Part shown: positions 1-10,075 of the stretch, piece after piece
Layout of the letters: each line of letters begins with the position of its first letter
Numbering within the stretch: position 1 is the first letter of the stretch
Assembly (NCBI GenBank): GCA_935421135.1
Contig: OW285187.1
Location: forward strand, 21,638,429 to 21,702,428
Reading direction: 5' to 3'
Source of the DNA: Bugulina stolonifera
Lineage: Eukaryota; Bryozoa; Gymnolaemata; Cheilostomatida; Bugulidae
DNA: 64,000 bases
The notes under the pieces: generated by a model
What the model saw: the letters and a program-made list of their open reading frames with translations, nothing else
What the model was told of the DNA's origin: nothing
Database searches by the model: none
Position numbers and translations under genes: made by a program

Positions 1-1902
1 TCTGTATATTCTAGTAATCAGGTATATTATCTGTATATTCTAGTAATCAGGTATATTATCTGTATATTCTAGTAATCAGGTATATTATCTGTATACTCTA
101 GTAATCAGGTATATTATCCGTATATTCTAGTAATCAGGTATATTATCTGTATACTCTAGTAATCAGGTATATCATCTGTATATTCTAGTAATCAGGTATA
201 TTATCTGTATACTCTAGTAATCAGGTATATTATCTGTATATTCTAGTAATCAGGTATATTATCTGTATACTCTAGTAATCAGGTATATCATCTGTATATT
301 CTAGTAATCAGGTATATTATCTGTATACTCTAGTAATCAGGTATATTATCTGTATACTCTAGTAATCAGGTATATTATCTGTATACTCTAGTAATCAGGT
401 ATATTATCTGTATACTCTAGTAATCAGGTATATTATCTGTATATTCTAGTAATCAGGTATATTATATGTATACTCTGGTAATCAGGTATATTATCTGTAT
501 ATTCTAGTAATCAGGTATATTATATGTATACTCTGGTAATCAGGTATATTATCTGTATATTCTAGTAATCAGGTATATTATCCGTATATTCTAGTAATTA
601 GGTATATTATCTGTATATTCTAGTAATCAGGTATATTATCTGTATATTCTAGTAATCAGGTATATTATCTGTATATTCTAGTAATCAGGTATATTATCTG
701 TATATTCTAGTAATCAGGTATATTATTTGTATACTCTAGTAATCAGGTATATCATCTGTATATTCTAGTAATCAGGTATATTATCTGTATACTCTAGTAA
801 TCAGGTATATTATCTGTATACTTTAGTAATCAGGTATATTATCCGTATATTCTAGTAATCAGGTATATTATCTGTGTACTCTAGTAATCAGGTATATTAT
901 CTGTATACTCTAGTAATCAGGTATATTATCTGTATACTCTAGTAATCAGGTATATTATCTGTATATTCTAGTAATCAGGTATATTATCTGTATACTCTAG
1001 TAATCAGGTATATCATCTGTATATTCTAGTAATCAGGTATATTATCTGTATACTCTAGTAATCAGGTATATTATCTGTATACTCTAGTAATCAGGTATAT
1101 TATCTGTATACTCTAGTAATCAGGTATATTATCTGTATACTCTAGTAATCAGGTATATTATCTGTATATTCTAGTAATCAGGTATATTATCTGTATACTC
1201 TAGTAATCAGGTATATCATCTGTATATTCTAGTAATCAGGTATATTATCTGTATACTCTAGTAATCAGGTATATTATCTGTATACTCTAGTAATCAGGTA
1301 TATTATCTGTATACTCTAGTAATCAGGTATATTATCTGTATACTCTAGTAATCAGGTATATTATCTGTATATTCTAGTAATCAGGTATATTATATGTATA
1401 CTCTGGTAATCAGGTATATTATCTGTATATTCTAGTAATCAGGTATATTATATGTATACTCTGGTAATCAGGTATATTATCTGTATATTCTAGTAATCAG
1501 GTATATTATCCGTATATTCTAGTAATTAGGTATATTATCTGTATATTCTAGTAATCAGGTATATTATCTGTATATTCTAGTAATCAGGTATATTATCTGT
1601 ATATTCTAGTAATCAGGTATATTATCTGTATATTCTAGTAATCAGGTATATTATTTGTATACTCTAGTAATCAGGTATATCATCTGTATATTCTAGTAAT
1701 CAGGTATATTATCTGTATACTCTAGTAATCAGGTATATTATCTGTATACTCTAGTAATCAGGTATATTATCCGTATATTCTAGTAATCAGGTATATTATC
1801 TGTGTACTCTAGTAATCAGGTATATTATCTGTATATTCTAGTAATCAGGTATATTATATGTATACTCTGGTAATCAGGTATATTGTCTGTATATTCTTGT
1901 AA
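1..1902. repeat. 29-bp satellite array A (about 65 copies)
   Basis: Head-to-tail copies of a 29-bp unit (CTAGTAATCAGG core followed by TATATTATCTGTATA). The window begins inside the array. Two monomer types mix, differing at TATATTCT versus TATACTCT, with rarer variants (ATCATCTG, TATATGTATACTCTGG, GTAATTAGG, TGTGTACT). Several rare variants recur exactly 928 bp apart (461/1389, 591/1519, 287/1215, 751/1679, 871/1799), which is 32 monomers, so a 32-unit block is duplicated. The last copy ends in TATATTCTTGTAATATTT. There are no spacers, so this is a minisatellite, not a CRISPR array. Confidence 0.97.
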
Positions 1903-2041
1903 TATTTACTTGATGGCGATATTATTACTCCAGGCATGAGAAGTAGACCTGTTCCAGCACTAACTAAATGAGTGGAAGAGATACATATATGTGATGGTAA
2001 TGAATCTCTCTCATGCCATCCAACCCGTCTTAAACCACCAG

Positions 2042-2250
2042 AATCTTCTGCTAACCGTTCTAATGGTTTCCTTATAAACAGACCCAACAAGAAACCATCA
2101 GACCCAAGCCAGTCTTCATCTCATGGATATGTTACACACCATAATAATGAATATCTATGCATAACTAACCCACAACCTATACCAGCTTATGATGAAACAA
2201 ACAATACCTCAGACAATATGGAGGAATTCGCCGGCCAATATAGAATTTAG
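2042..2250 (+). CDS. Possible terminal exon of a gene lying to the left
   Basis: An open frame ends with TAG at 2248-2250. It follows a fair 3' splice signal (pyrimidine-rich stretch ending CCACCAG at 2041). The peptide is hydrophilic and rich in Asn, Pro and Ser, with tyrosine motifs GYVTHHNNEYL and IPAYDE and the C-terminus EEFAGQYRI. It looks like a cytoplasmic tail of a receptor or adaptor. The same frame is open from 1972, just after a TGA, so an acceptor around 1977-1995 is also possible. I do not recognise the family. If real, the 29-bp satellite would lie in the preceding intron. Confidence 0.33.
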
Positions 2251-4519
2251 AAGTTGTTCTTCAAGATAATATCATACTTGTATTATAATTGGTGTTAAAT
2301 AGCAGTCTTATTTAGTAGTGTTGAAACTGTTATATATCGCGCATGTAGTTATTAGAACGTACACAACAATACTATACATTAAACTATGGACTATTTTATA
2401 TTATTATTATAGTTTTCACGGTAGACTGAGGTCTTATCAAAATAAACCATTTGAGAATGCCACCCGACAAGATCGTCCGTTCATACTCTTTTACTACTAT
2501 AACACAAATCCTAGCATCACATGATACATGTCAGTAACATGTATACCTCTACCTAGGATAGTCTACATTGCATACATGTATACATGTATATGAGGATGGG
2601 ATCTATAAGTATTAGTCTAGTGTTCTGGTGATTGACTTAAGAACTTGTGTCCAAGTACTAAACTTTTACCCATTCTATCTAGATATCTATAGACTTGGAA
2701 CTAAGGCTAGTCAAGATGCATTATTCTTTGGCTGTTCACCATAATTATTTTAGTTTGGTTAGAGTAGAACTACCTCCATTAATCTGAGAAAGTAATACTC
2801 AGAGTCCGTTCACACGGAGAAGTATTGTACATAATCATGATATTACATGTATATGAAATGTGAGAAGGAATTCATACATGTGGTATAACGGAATTTGGAT
2901 TAACCCTTTACAATATCAGGTATTTAGCAATCACCAGCTGTATGTATGTAATCCTTGGCAGCAGTACACTGTCTGTAGGTCCTGTTGTCAGCACCCTGAT
3001 CTCCAATGTTTGTAAGCTGTGTGGCGTAGATTCGGTTTCTGCGATCTATTCCGTGGTCTCGCAGGTATCCTTGCTCCTTAGTTTGCAATAATATGAGTTA
3101 CTTTGTAGCAAATATCTATCTACTCTCCACACGCTGTACACTGATGTATTTTAGTTTAGTAATTTAGTCTTTCCGCTTTATTGGTTTTTATTTTGTTTCC
3201 TGTATTGTGTTTTTTGTCAGATTCTCGTGTTCCAGTAGCTTATGTATGTACATATACACTCTTAGCTCTGTTCTCTGTATATCTATGTTTACAGTCTACC
3301 ACTGTCCATTTACTGCCCATTTCTTGCTCAGCACTACACCCTACTATCTGTACTAAACTCTACTCACCACTGTTATATGGTAATAGCTGGTTATTTAAAC
3401 AACTATATACATGTGCTCAATACGCAGTGTTAGTGAATGCAGTTAGGAGTTATGTTCTCTCTGCCACTAGTGGTAAAGAGTGGACAACTCTTCCTTATCC
3501 TACTTGTTACAAGCGTGTAGCACATGTACATGTAGGTGGCTTTGCCAATATTACAATGTATATTTGTACAGTACAGTTAGGTGTGAGTAGAGTAGACTAA
3601 TACAATACGTGCATATAATACCCAATAGGATGCCTAGATTGAAAAGGCTTGTTTTATTAACTGTAAAGTATCCCAGGTGTAACATGTACAGTCAATGTAG
3701 ATACACTTTTATGCTATGACAAGAACACTATACACAATTGGGTCAACTTACTGGTGAATATTTATTTTTAATGGACAATAATAATAGCAGTATAATAGTA
3801 CCTTGCCAATATAACTTACTAATCGAATTGAGCACCAATAGTAGAATAGAAGTAGACTACTAATGTATAAAAGTTAGCCAAATATAGTTTTTTACTACAA
3901 TTATTCTTCATACAGCAGCCTTAAAAATTATACATCCCTGTACAATATTATTTGTTGATTGTTATTGTAAGCCCAGCTAAACAAGAGGTTAAGCAAGAGA
4001 CTGTTTGCTCCACTTAAGTCTCATTATGGGCTCAAAGGTCAAGCCATCTGTCTATCAAAGCAGAGGATCAACGTGTCTGTCTTTTCAGGGTCCGGCGTCA
4101 CAGAACCCTACTGTAATTGGTTAATATAAAATACAAAGACTTCAATTATAAGATATCTATTGGGTGGATATTAATTGTTGGCATGTCACTACGCCTGGCA
4201 CCATACAGCTATGCCATTTTAAAACAGTTTGGAGTTGTCTTACTAAAAGGTTAGTAAGGGCAAATAGAAAACTAGACCTAGAAAAAAAAAGGTGTCTAGA
4301 CCAGTGGTTTCCAATGGAGACAGTGTGTGACCATCCGCAGACACCCTTGAAAAAATGGATGGCTACTAGGTATTTGATGACGCAACAGGCGCTGAGCCCA
4401 TGACTCTGGGCCATGAGCCGAGCATGTACCTTGCTTACACAAGAGAGAAGACAAATCTGGACAAGAAAATAAAAGAAACTAGGTGCTAGCAAATTCTAGC
4501 GTAGAGGTTGAAGTGACTA
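2251..4519. other. Intergenic, no gene recognised
   Basis: AT-rich sequence with TACATGTA-type motifs. A 139-codon open frame at 3181-3600 has no domain, no splice context and a composition like its surroundings, so I do not call it. Around 4303 there is a hAT-like end sequence (CCAGTGGTTTCCAATG), but I could not find a matching inverted end. Confidence 0.5.
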
Positions 4520-4549
4520 CAGCACAGTACCATATATGGTACTGTGCTG
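4520..4549. repeat. Perfect 30-bp palindrome beside the truncated LTR
   Basis: CAGCACAGTACCATA is followed directly by its exact reverse complement, with no spacer. The retroelement's shortened LTR begins 2 bp further on, at 4552. This could be a cruciform-forming breakpoint, a solo inverted repeat or a filler at a deletion junction. Confidence 0.9.
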
Positions 4550-4551
4550 CA

Positions 4552-5246
4552 GTTCATTAAAACCCGGGATCGGCCTAAGCCTAAGGGGTGGATGGAGATA
4601 TGCTTAGCCTAGGATAAGGTGAACTCGAGCCGTACTGAATCCAAAGGATTCTCAGGTGAAGTTACCCGCCTAAAGAGTAACCCTCTGTAGGTTGAGTTAG
4701 GAGATGTTGCTTTATTCAAGCGCAATCAACAACTGATTCACACCACGAAATGCACTGCCTTATATACATAACAAACTTCCGGCCAAAAGGGCCCGACATG
4801 GTGTCGGTTATCCGACATGGGGTCGGCTCCGGAGCTGACTCAACAATATGTCTGGTTCCGCCCGACTCGGCCACATAAAAGGTCGGCCTTTGCACAAAAT
4901 GTGCTTACAATAAGGAGAAACATGTCCTATATAATTATGGGCTAAATCTATAAGGTCGGCCACGAAGTTACTATATAAAGTGGCAAAAAGACTCTAATAA
5001 TTCACAATCAAGCAAGAACAGACAATTACTAAATAGGTATATAGATGTGGGAAAAACCAAGTTGCAATAGAACGTAATCCCAAGGCTTGATTGCTAGTAC
5101 ATATATGTATATAAGACACGCAGTAGATAATGAATGCATAGATGAATATGGATAACAATGCATGGATAAGATAATTGAATGTCAGCTAATAATATTGTCA
5201 GTGTGGTTGGCCTAGGTGCCATTACCACGGAGGCTGTTTCACCACA
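4552..5246 (-). repeat. 3' LTR, truncated
   Basis: It matches 10356-11050 over its whole 695 bp. It lacks the roughly 280 bp that correspond to 10076-10355, which is the end of the element in its own orientation (U5 side). The missing part either was never inserted or was later deleted. The break lies 2 bp from a perfect palindrome. Confidence 0.85.
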
Positions 5247-5262
5247 CAGCCCCCCGATTCTC
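5247..5262 (-). promoter_or_regulatory. Polypurine tract before the 3' LTR
   Basis: The minus strand reads GAGAATCGGGGGGCTG directly before the LTR start TGTGGTGAAACAGCC. A second ATCGGGGGGC stretch lies about 35 nt upstream (near 5281-5290), so the tract is partly duplicated. Confidence 0.65.
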
Positions 5263-5298
5263 AGTCCAGGGTAGGTGAGAGCCCCCCGATCCGCCATC

Positions 5299-6986
5299 TA
5301 CTCCCGGGGCTTGAGAATCTTGTGGGATAGCCTCTGGTGTAATTGTATCTTCGAGAGCACCTTCTTCGCTTCTGCTTGAAGTAGGTCGTGGTTAGTACCA
5401 GTGGAAATAAGGATTCTACTCTGAAGATCATATAGCTGGTGCCGCAGGCGTCCCAGTCGGTTATGGATGGTACTGCACAGCCTCTCTCTTTCTCTGAAGA
5501 ACTCCTCGCTGGGTGGAGGTCAGCCTAGTAACCTCTCGAGAGATAGGGCAGCACTACTGTGTGACTTGTCTGGTTTGGCTTGAGGTCGAGATCGCCTCTT
5601 TGGGATGTCATCTGTGTCGCTATCTCTGTGTGAGTGTTGTAGCTCAGGGAATCGGTGTATCCGTACTTTCGGACTACCAAGACGTTGCCATAAGGATTTC
5701 CTCTTAGTGGGTAAGGTCCTTGGTGCAGGAGGCGGCGTCAGTCGGACCAAGGCTGTCCGCGTCTCTGCAGTTGTTGGCTCCTTGGTTAAGGCATACGGCT
5801 TAGGCCCTACTTGCTCCGGCAAACAGGTAGGGTACTGGATGCGTCGATCCAACCGCATAGCTTGAAGGTAATTCAGGAAGGAAGGTTGGTCGACCTCGTA
5901 CTGGATACTTCCGTGGCCGACCTCCTTTTGATGAGTATAGACAGTTCTGGCTGTAGGTGCACTGTGTCCACATTGGCAGAAGTAGTGGGTGAAGTGCTGG
6001 CGGGCGTGTCGGGTCACCTCTGCCGCTGTGCCAGCCCAATGGCACAGACGGCAGTATGATGCCCGACCCCGTAACTTGGCAGTGGCTTGACTAATCTCCT
6101 GAGTCTCGGCCGAGACCCAACATACAGACGACCTGGGAGTCTGTGCTGAGAGATTAGTCGAGGAAGTTGCTACAACAGAAGGAAGTTGTAAGTTGTCTGA
6201 CAATATCGTCGAGAGATCTAGAGTGGCCGAGGCCGACTCAGATAAAGAAACAGTAGAAGATGCCGATGTAGGCATAAAGGTAGAGGCACCCGAGTCGGGA
6301 GACGCCCTTGAGAGGCGGTACAAGTCGAAGTCTTCTGCACCCCCCAATGCAGATGACACCAGGTCCTGGCCGACTGTGCCCCCCAACACAGCCGACGTTG
6401 GACTAGTGCCGATGTCAGACTTGACTGGTACGACCTCTGTCCTCGTAGGAGTCTCGAGACCCGTGTGTAGATCATCAGTGGCTAGCAACAATAGTGCAGC
6501 TTCCAAGTCGAAGTCCTCACCCGAAGTGTCCATTGGATGCCCGCCCGGCTGGCTCGGGGTACAAGAAGAAGAAGGAGACGAAGGCGAGTAGTAGAACTGC
6601 TGGTTACTTGGCTGTGTTGCTTGGCTGCTGGCTAACTGATCACTGACGATCCTGTGAAGATTTGGTGCCCTTATATATGGTTGAGCTGCCTGGGAACTTG
6701 GGTCACCTGATGTCCTGGAACTAGAAGTGGACAATAGTTTGTTGATCTGGTGGTTCTGCATCCCTTTGTGTCTAGCCACCTTGTCAACCGTTTTTAATTT
6801 AGTGCTGACCACAAGTTTGTCTGGCAAGCCACCTGATGGGCTTACTTTCGTGGGAATTACGTAACTGCCCCCCCCCCCCCGATTCCTCGGCCACGGGCAA
6901 GAAAGAAGGTTTCTTTCGTCGGGCAGTCTTCCTCTGGACGCTTGCTCGACGTCGGCTTTTGGCGACTTCATCTGGAGGTCGGCCAC
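5299..6986 (-). CDS. Retroelement zinc-finger protein frame of unknown function
   Basis: A 488-codon frame ends at a TGA at 5520-5522. It begins with a basic segment, then a long Ser/Thr/Asp-rich low-complexity part. Next are two zinc-finger-like units, CRLCHWAG...RHARQH and FCQCGHSA...THQKEVGHG (around 6080-5890), and a basic Pro-rich tail with KRRSRPQAKPDKSH. After the TGA the same frame stays open for about 73 codons to a TAG at 5299-5301 and reads like a charged helix (SEEFFRERERLCSTIHNRLG, QAEAKKVLSKIQLHQ). The TGA is therefore probably a decay mutation, and the real end is about 50 bp before the 3' LTR. The frame stands where RT and integrase would be expected. The spacing resembles C2H2 fingers but is irregular. 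It could be a captured host domain or a nucleic-acid-binding accessory protein. Confidence 0.6.
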
Positions 6987-7779
6987 ACATCCAACGGGCC
7001 TTCTTTTTCAGAATGATGGGCCCTTGTCTATTGGAGATGGACTTGATTGTTCTGATGAGAGGACTTGCTTTTGAAGCATCTCGGCCATTGGCCGCCTCGG
7101 AGGAACGTGTAGCCAGTCGTCCTCGGAGGCGAGATTTAGTCGTCTCTCTGGTCATTGGTGAAGGTAGCAATCCCTTAAGTGGACGAACAGCCGTCTTCAC
7201 AGACGCGGTCTGTCAGTCAGATTCAAGTTGCAAGATGTCGGGCGCAGAGATGTGCGCGGAGTCGCGGCCGTGTCCTGGTGTCGGCCCTAGGCTCCTAAAC
7301 CAGCGTGCTGGTGGATGGGAAGTTACCCCCTGTCTTCTCCATTGGGTCGTCTTGCTCTTAGCGGGATCTCAGGCATGTAACTTTACCCGTTTATTTGAAG
7401 CATTTGGGCCGCCTAGTAAGGTTGGCTCCTTGGTTTGGGATTGCTCCTGAGTCGGTTCAGCTTTTTGTGCTGTTGTCCATTGGTCGGACCGGCTTTTAGC
7501 TGGGTCCTGTGTGTTGGATATCGGACTTGGGCGTCCGTCGGCCTGATTCCTCCACTCGAGTGTAGGGCACTTCCCTCTTTCGACCAGTCGTCCCTCAAGG
7601 GACCAGGACTGTTTGGGCTGGTATAGGTCGTCAGCGTTGTCCTGTGGCGGAGTTGCACTAGATTGCCCTTCAGCCGTCTTACGTTCTAGTCTGGGCCAGT
7701 TCTGCGAATGAGTAAGAACAGGAGGCATCCTGGAAGGGTGTTGTATTGAATGTGGTCTCCCTTGTCTGTCGACACAGAG
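6799..7779 (-). pseudogene. Decayed middle of the retroelement polyprotein
   Basis: The protease frame continues leftward, broken only by TGA codons at 7369-7371 and 7213-7215, and ends at 6799. The peptide between stops is hydrophilic, rich in Gln, Pro, Arg and Ser (for example QSWSLEGRLVERG, and the basic run SRRRASVQRKTARRKKPSF), with no enzyme motif. At 6868-6880 a run of 13 C (13 G on the coding strand) separates this frame from the downstream zinc-finger frame; a one-base change in the run would join them. I infer one ancestral polyprotein. No family recognised. Confidence 0.55.
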
Positions 7780-8289
7780 TCATGTGTCTTGGCTCGTATA
7801 TACTCGGGCAGTGTTGCAGTTGATGGAACATCTGTGGGTAGTCAGGAAGGGCATGCCAAGCAAGCTGTCATCGGGTAGGCTGCTGATCAGGAAGAGAGTC
7901 TCACAGGAGGTTTGCCCGATGTGGATGGGCAATTGAACCATTCCTTCAAACTTCATCGTTGATCCGTCGGCCAGCTTACCATACGGCTGATGTACCGGTA
8001 GCACCTCTAGGTTGGGTAGTTGGAGTCTCTGGAGGGTTCCAGGAGAAATCAGGTTAGTGGTGCATAATGTGTCCAGGAGCATTCTGACCGATTGTCCGCC
8101 TATTTGTCCATGGAGGTACATGCTGAGCACATGTGGTTTCCTGTACGTTGTTAGAGTCACTGCTGGGATAGTGTTGGTGGTGTCGGCAGCATCCTCGGGT
8201 TGTCCTTCCAAGATGGCAACTGTATGTGAGTGAGGATGTTGATGGGCCCGAGATCCAGCCTCTACTGTCTCGGGCCTGGGCCATTTCCC
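7780..8289 (-). CDS. Retropepsin-like aspartic protease frame, active-site variant
   Basis: Entered by -1 frameshift from gag, the frame runs to a TGA at 7780-7782. The fold cues of a retropepsin are present: a strand around LHGQIGGQSVRMLLD, the loop LLDTLCTTNLIS, a flap-like segment (YGKLADGSTMKFEG) and the second conserved segment SLLGMPFLTTHRCSINC. The catalytic triad normally D-T/S-G reads D-T-L here (8065-8073), so activity is doubtful. In life this enzyme would cut the Gag-Pol precursor. The same frame continues past the TGA for 136 codons, suggesting that the stop is a later mutation rather than the natural end. Confidence 0.7.
   Translation of the reverse strand, partial: GKWPRPETVEAGSRAHQHPHSHTVAILEGQPEDAADTTNTIPAVTLTTYRKPHVLSMYLHGQIGGQSVRMLLDTLCTTNLISPGTLQRLQLPNLEVLPVHQPYGKLADGSTMKFEGMVQLPIHIGQTSCETLFLISSLPDDSLLGMPFLTTHRCSINCNTARVYTSQDT
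8245..8289 (-). promoter_or_regulatory. -1 programmed ribosomal frameshift signal (gag to PR)
   Basis: In the gag frame the minus strand reads G GGA AAT at 8289-8283, an X XXY YYZ heptamer. It is followed by a 6-nt spacer (GGCCCA, 8282-8277) and a perfect 9-bp stem, GGCCCGAGA (8276-8268) with TCTCGGGCC (8253-8245), around a 14-nt loop that contains the gag stop codon. The protease frame is the -1 frame and is open from the heptamer onward. Confidence 0.8.
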
Positions 8290-9128
8290 GGATTATGTTC
8301 ATGGTGCTCTGACTCCTTGGCTGGAGTAGGATTAGTCCTACTGTAGTTCTGAGGAAGCATGGGTCGTCCAGGTTTCTTTCCAGATTGCCAGGGAGGTCTT
8401 GCCTTGAATCCTGGGGCTGGAGAGTTCTGTATGAGTCCACGAAGCTGTTTAACCTCTTCACTGAGGCTGCGGATCGCCTCCTCGAGGTCATCCACCCATG
8501 TTGGGCTAGTGTCTACTTGACTAATGTGATTAGGCTCTGACTCTGGTTCTGCGACGACTCTAATGTTGTGTGTTCTTCCTCTATGAGAAGGTCCTTTGAC
8601 CAGCAGAAAATCATTGCCTGCTCTGACGGCTGCGTCGACATCTCTGGGATTGATCGCCAGTAGATGCCTCTGGAGTTGTCCGTCTTCTAGGGAATTGCTG
8701 AAGTTTTCAACGGCTAGGATTCGGCGCTGTGCATCGGGTACCTCAGGAAAAGATATGTTGACCAACCTCTGTATGATAGTGGCATGTTCTTGGAGAGAGA
8801 TTCCGGACCCCTCAAGTTGTCCTAGTTGGAGTCGGGCCTCCTTGGCCGTTAGTCCGAACCTGGCACGAAGGGCTTCAAAGATGCCTTCGGTTGTGCCGGG
8901 TCGGCCACACTCTTGGGCAGTGCCCTTGAGAGCTTCTCTTAGGTGTAGGTAGGTCGAGGCAGGGTTCCAGTCGTTAGCTTCTGCTACGGTCAGGAATTGC
9001 TCAATGAAGTATTCGACGTTGCCTTGACTGTCGAACTGAGGAGTCTTGAAGGAAGCCTGGGGAGGAGGTGGCCGAGCTTCGACCAAAAACCTCCCGAGGA
9101 CTTCTGCAAGACGATCGATGTCTGCCAT
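8262..9128 (-). CDS. gag: Retroelement Gag (capsid-like) protein
   Basis: The frame encodes 288 residues from the ATG at 9128 (MADIDRLAEVLGRFLVEARP) to a TAG at 8262-8264. It remains open upstream to 9212, but that part is MITE sequence. The body is mostly helical, with the Ty3/gypsy-style capsid features FDSQGNVEYFIEQFL, WNPASTYLHLREAL and QLEGSGISLQEHATIIQRL, then a basic, Pro/Gly/Asn-rich tail. There is no CCHC zinc knuckle, and the single cysteine (QECGRPG) is isolated. Gag would package the element RNA. The last codons carry a -1 slippery site that passes ribosomes into the protease frame. A hAT-type MITE lies 33 bp upstream of the ATG, in the leader. No stop or frameshift interrupts the frame. 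Confidence 0.85.
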   Translation of the reverse strand: MADIDRLAEVLGRFLVEARPPPPQASFKTPQFDSQGNVEYFIEQFLTVAEANDWNPASTYLHLREALKGTAQECGRPGTTEGIFEALRARFGLTAKEARLQLGQLEGSGISLQEHATIIQRLVNISFPEVPDAQRRILAVENFSNSLEDGQLQRHLLAINPRDVDAAVRAGNDFLLVKGPSHRGRTHNIRVVAEPESEPNHISQVDTSPTWVDDLEEAIRSLSEEVKQLRGLIQNSPAPGFKARPPWQSGKKPGRPMLPQNYSRTNPTPAKESEHHEHNPGNGPGPRQ

Positions 9129-9161
9129 CTTCAGTCTGGATGAGGAGGATGTAGTCGTCTG

Positions 9162-9892
9162 TAGAGGTGGAACGAGACAGCATTTTTGGATTCGAGACGA
9201 GATTCGAGACACTACTTCTAAAAAATTCGAGACGAGACTGGGTTTTAGGATTCAAGGGAATTTTCCTAAAAAGTTTGCCAAATTTTACACATCTACATGT
9301 TGGAACTCCAATAGTTTCAATTGCTACTCTGTAAACTCGGTATTTTATCAGTATGCATTTCAATAAAAGGTGAACAGGAGGCTGTGAAATATATTGCACA
9401 TGTATTCCATGTACATTGTACCATTATACTCCTTGATTGTACATGTACATTACATTGCATGTAATTTGACAAGTTAGTATGGAGTTATGTTTCCTTTAAT
9501 GAAATAATCTCACGAGTAGGCAACTTTTGGCAAGAACATCACATTGCATTATGGGAGTGGTGATTGACAGTCGCTAGTAATTCTGTATGACTTGTAGTGA
9601 TTGACTGGTAGCTCAGCGTTAGCTGCAATGCTATTACTAGGAAATCAGTGCTGGGAATGTACATGTAGGTAGTATTACTAAATAATTTGAGTAACAATTT
9701 TCTATTTTATAGATTTATTGTTGATTAGCAATTAATTGCATTATAATTATTAATTTATTATTATTATATATGAAAATTTTTAGCTGCTATTTGTTTTCCA
9801 GTCTCGAATACTAATTGCCATATCGAGACGACTTTCGAGACAAGACAAGTCGATACGAGACTCGAGAAATCTCGAGTCTCGTTCCACCTCTA
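9162..9892. mobile_element. hAT-type MITE nested in the retroelement leader
   Basis: Identical 17-bp terminal inverted repeats TAGAGGTGGAACGAGAC (9162-9178 and 9876-9892) are flanked by the 8-bp target duplication GTCGTCTG (9154-9161 and 9893-9900). Many CGAGAC-type subterminal repeats occur near both ends, as in hAT elements. The interior is AT-rich and non-coding. It inserted after the LTR element and sits between the primer-binding site and the gag start. Confidence 0.93.
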
Positions 9893-10056
9893 GTCGTCTG
9901 GTGTATGTAGAGCTGAGGACGACTGTAAGTCGTCTGACTGTTCAGTCTGTAGGGTCCGAGGTAAGGATCTGCAATTAAGGCCAATTGAAGGTCGAGGCTC
10001 GGTTTAGTGCCGAGGCCGTGGTGCCTTCCCTCTTACTGCAGATGCCGACCAAAGGT

Positions 10057-10075
10057 ATCCCACCCCTGCCACCAA
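10057..10075 (-). promoter_or_regulatory. Primer-binding site of the LTR element
   Basis: Minus-strand sequence directly after the LTR's terminal TACA reads TTGGTGGCAGGGGTGGGAT. A TGG start immediately inside the 5' LTR is the usual form of a tRNA 3'-end primer site. The matching tRNA was not identified. Confidence 0.7.

Noticed and set aside
1..1902. Regular 29-bp repeats that could suggest a CRISPR array
   Set aside because: Units abut without unique spacers and the DNA is eukaryotic; it is a satellite.
3181..3600. 139-codon open frame, partly hydrophobic
   Set aside because: No domain, no splice or start context, and base composition equals the surrounding non-coding DNA.
5605..6591. Open frames on the plus strand opposite the zinc-finger frame
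   Set aside because: They are complements of a GC-rich coding region and encode no recognisable domain; the minus strand has the zinc-finger and gag logic.
5299..7782. In-frame TGA codons as selenocysteine or stop-readthrough sites
   Set aside because: No selenocysteine insertion element was identified, and an ageing retroelement with CpG decay is the simpler explanation.
9001..9399. Open frames on both strands crossing the gag start
   Set aside because: They run through the boundary of the nested hAT MITE, so they combine unrelated sequences.
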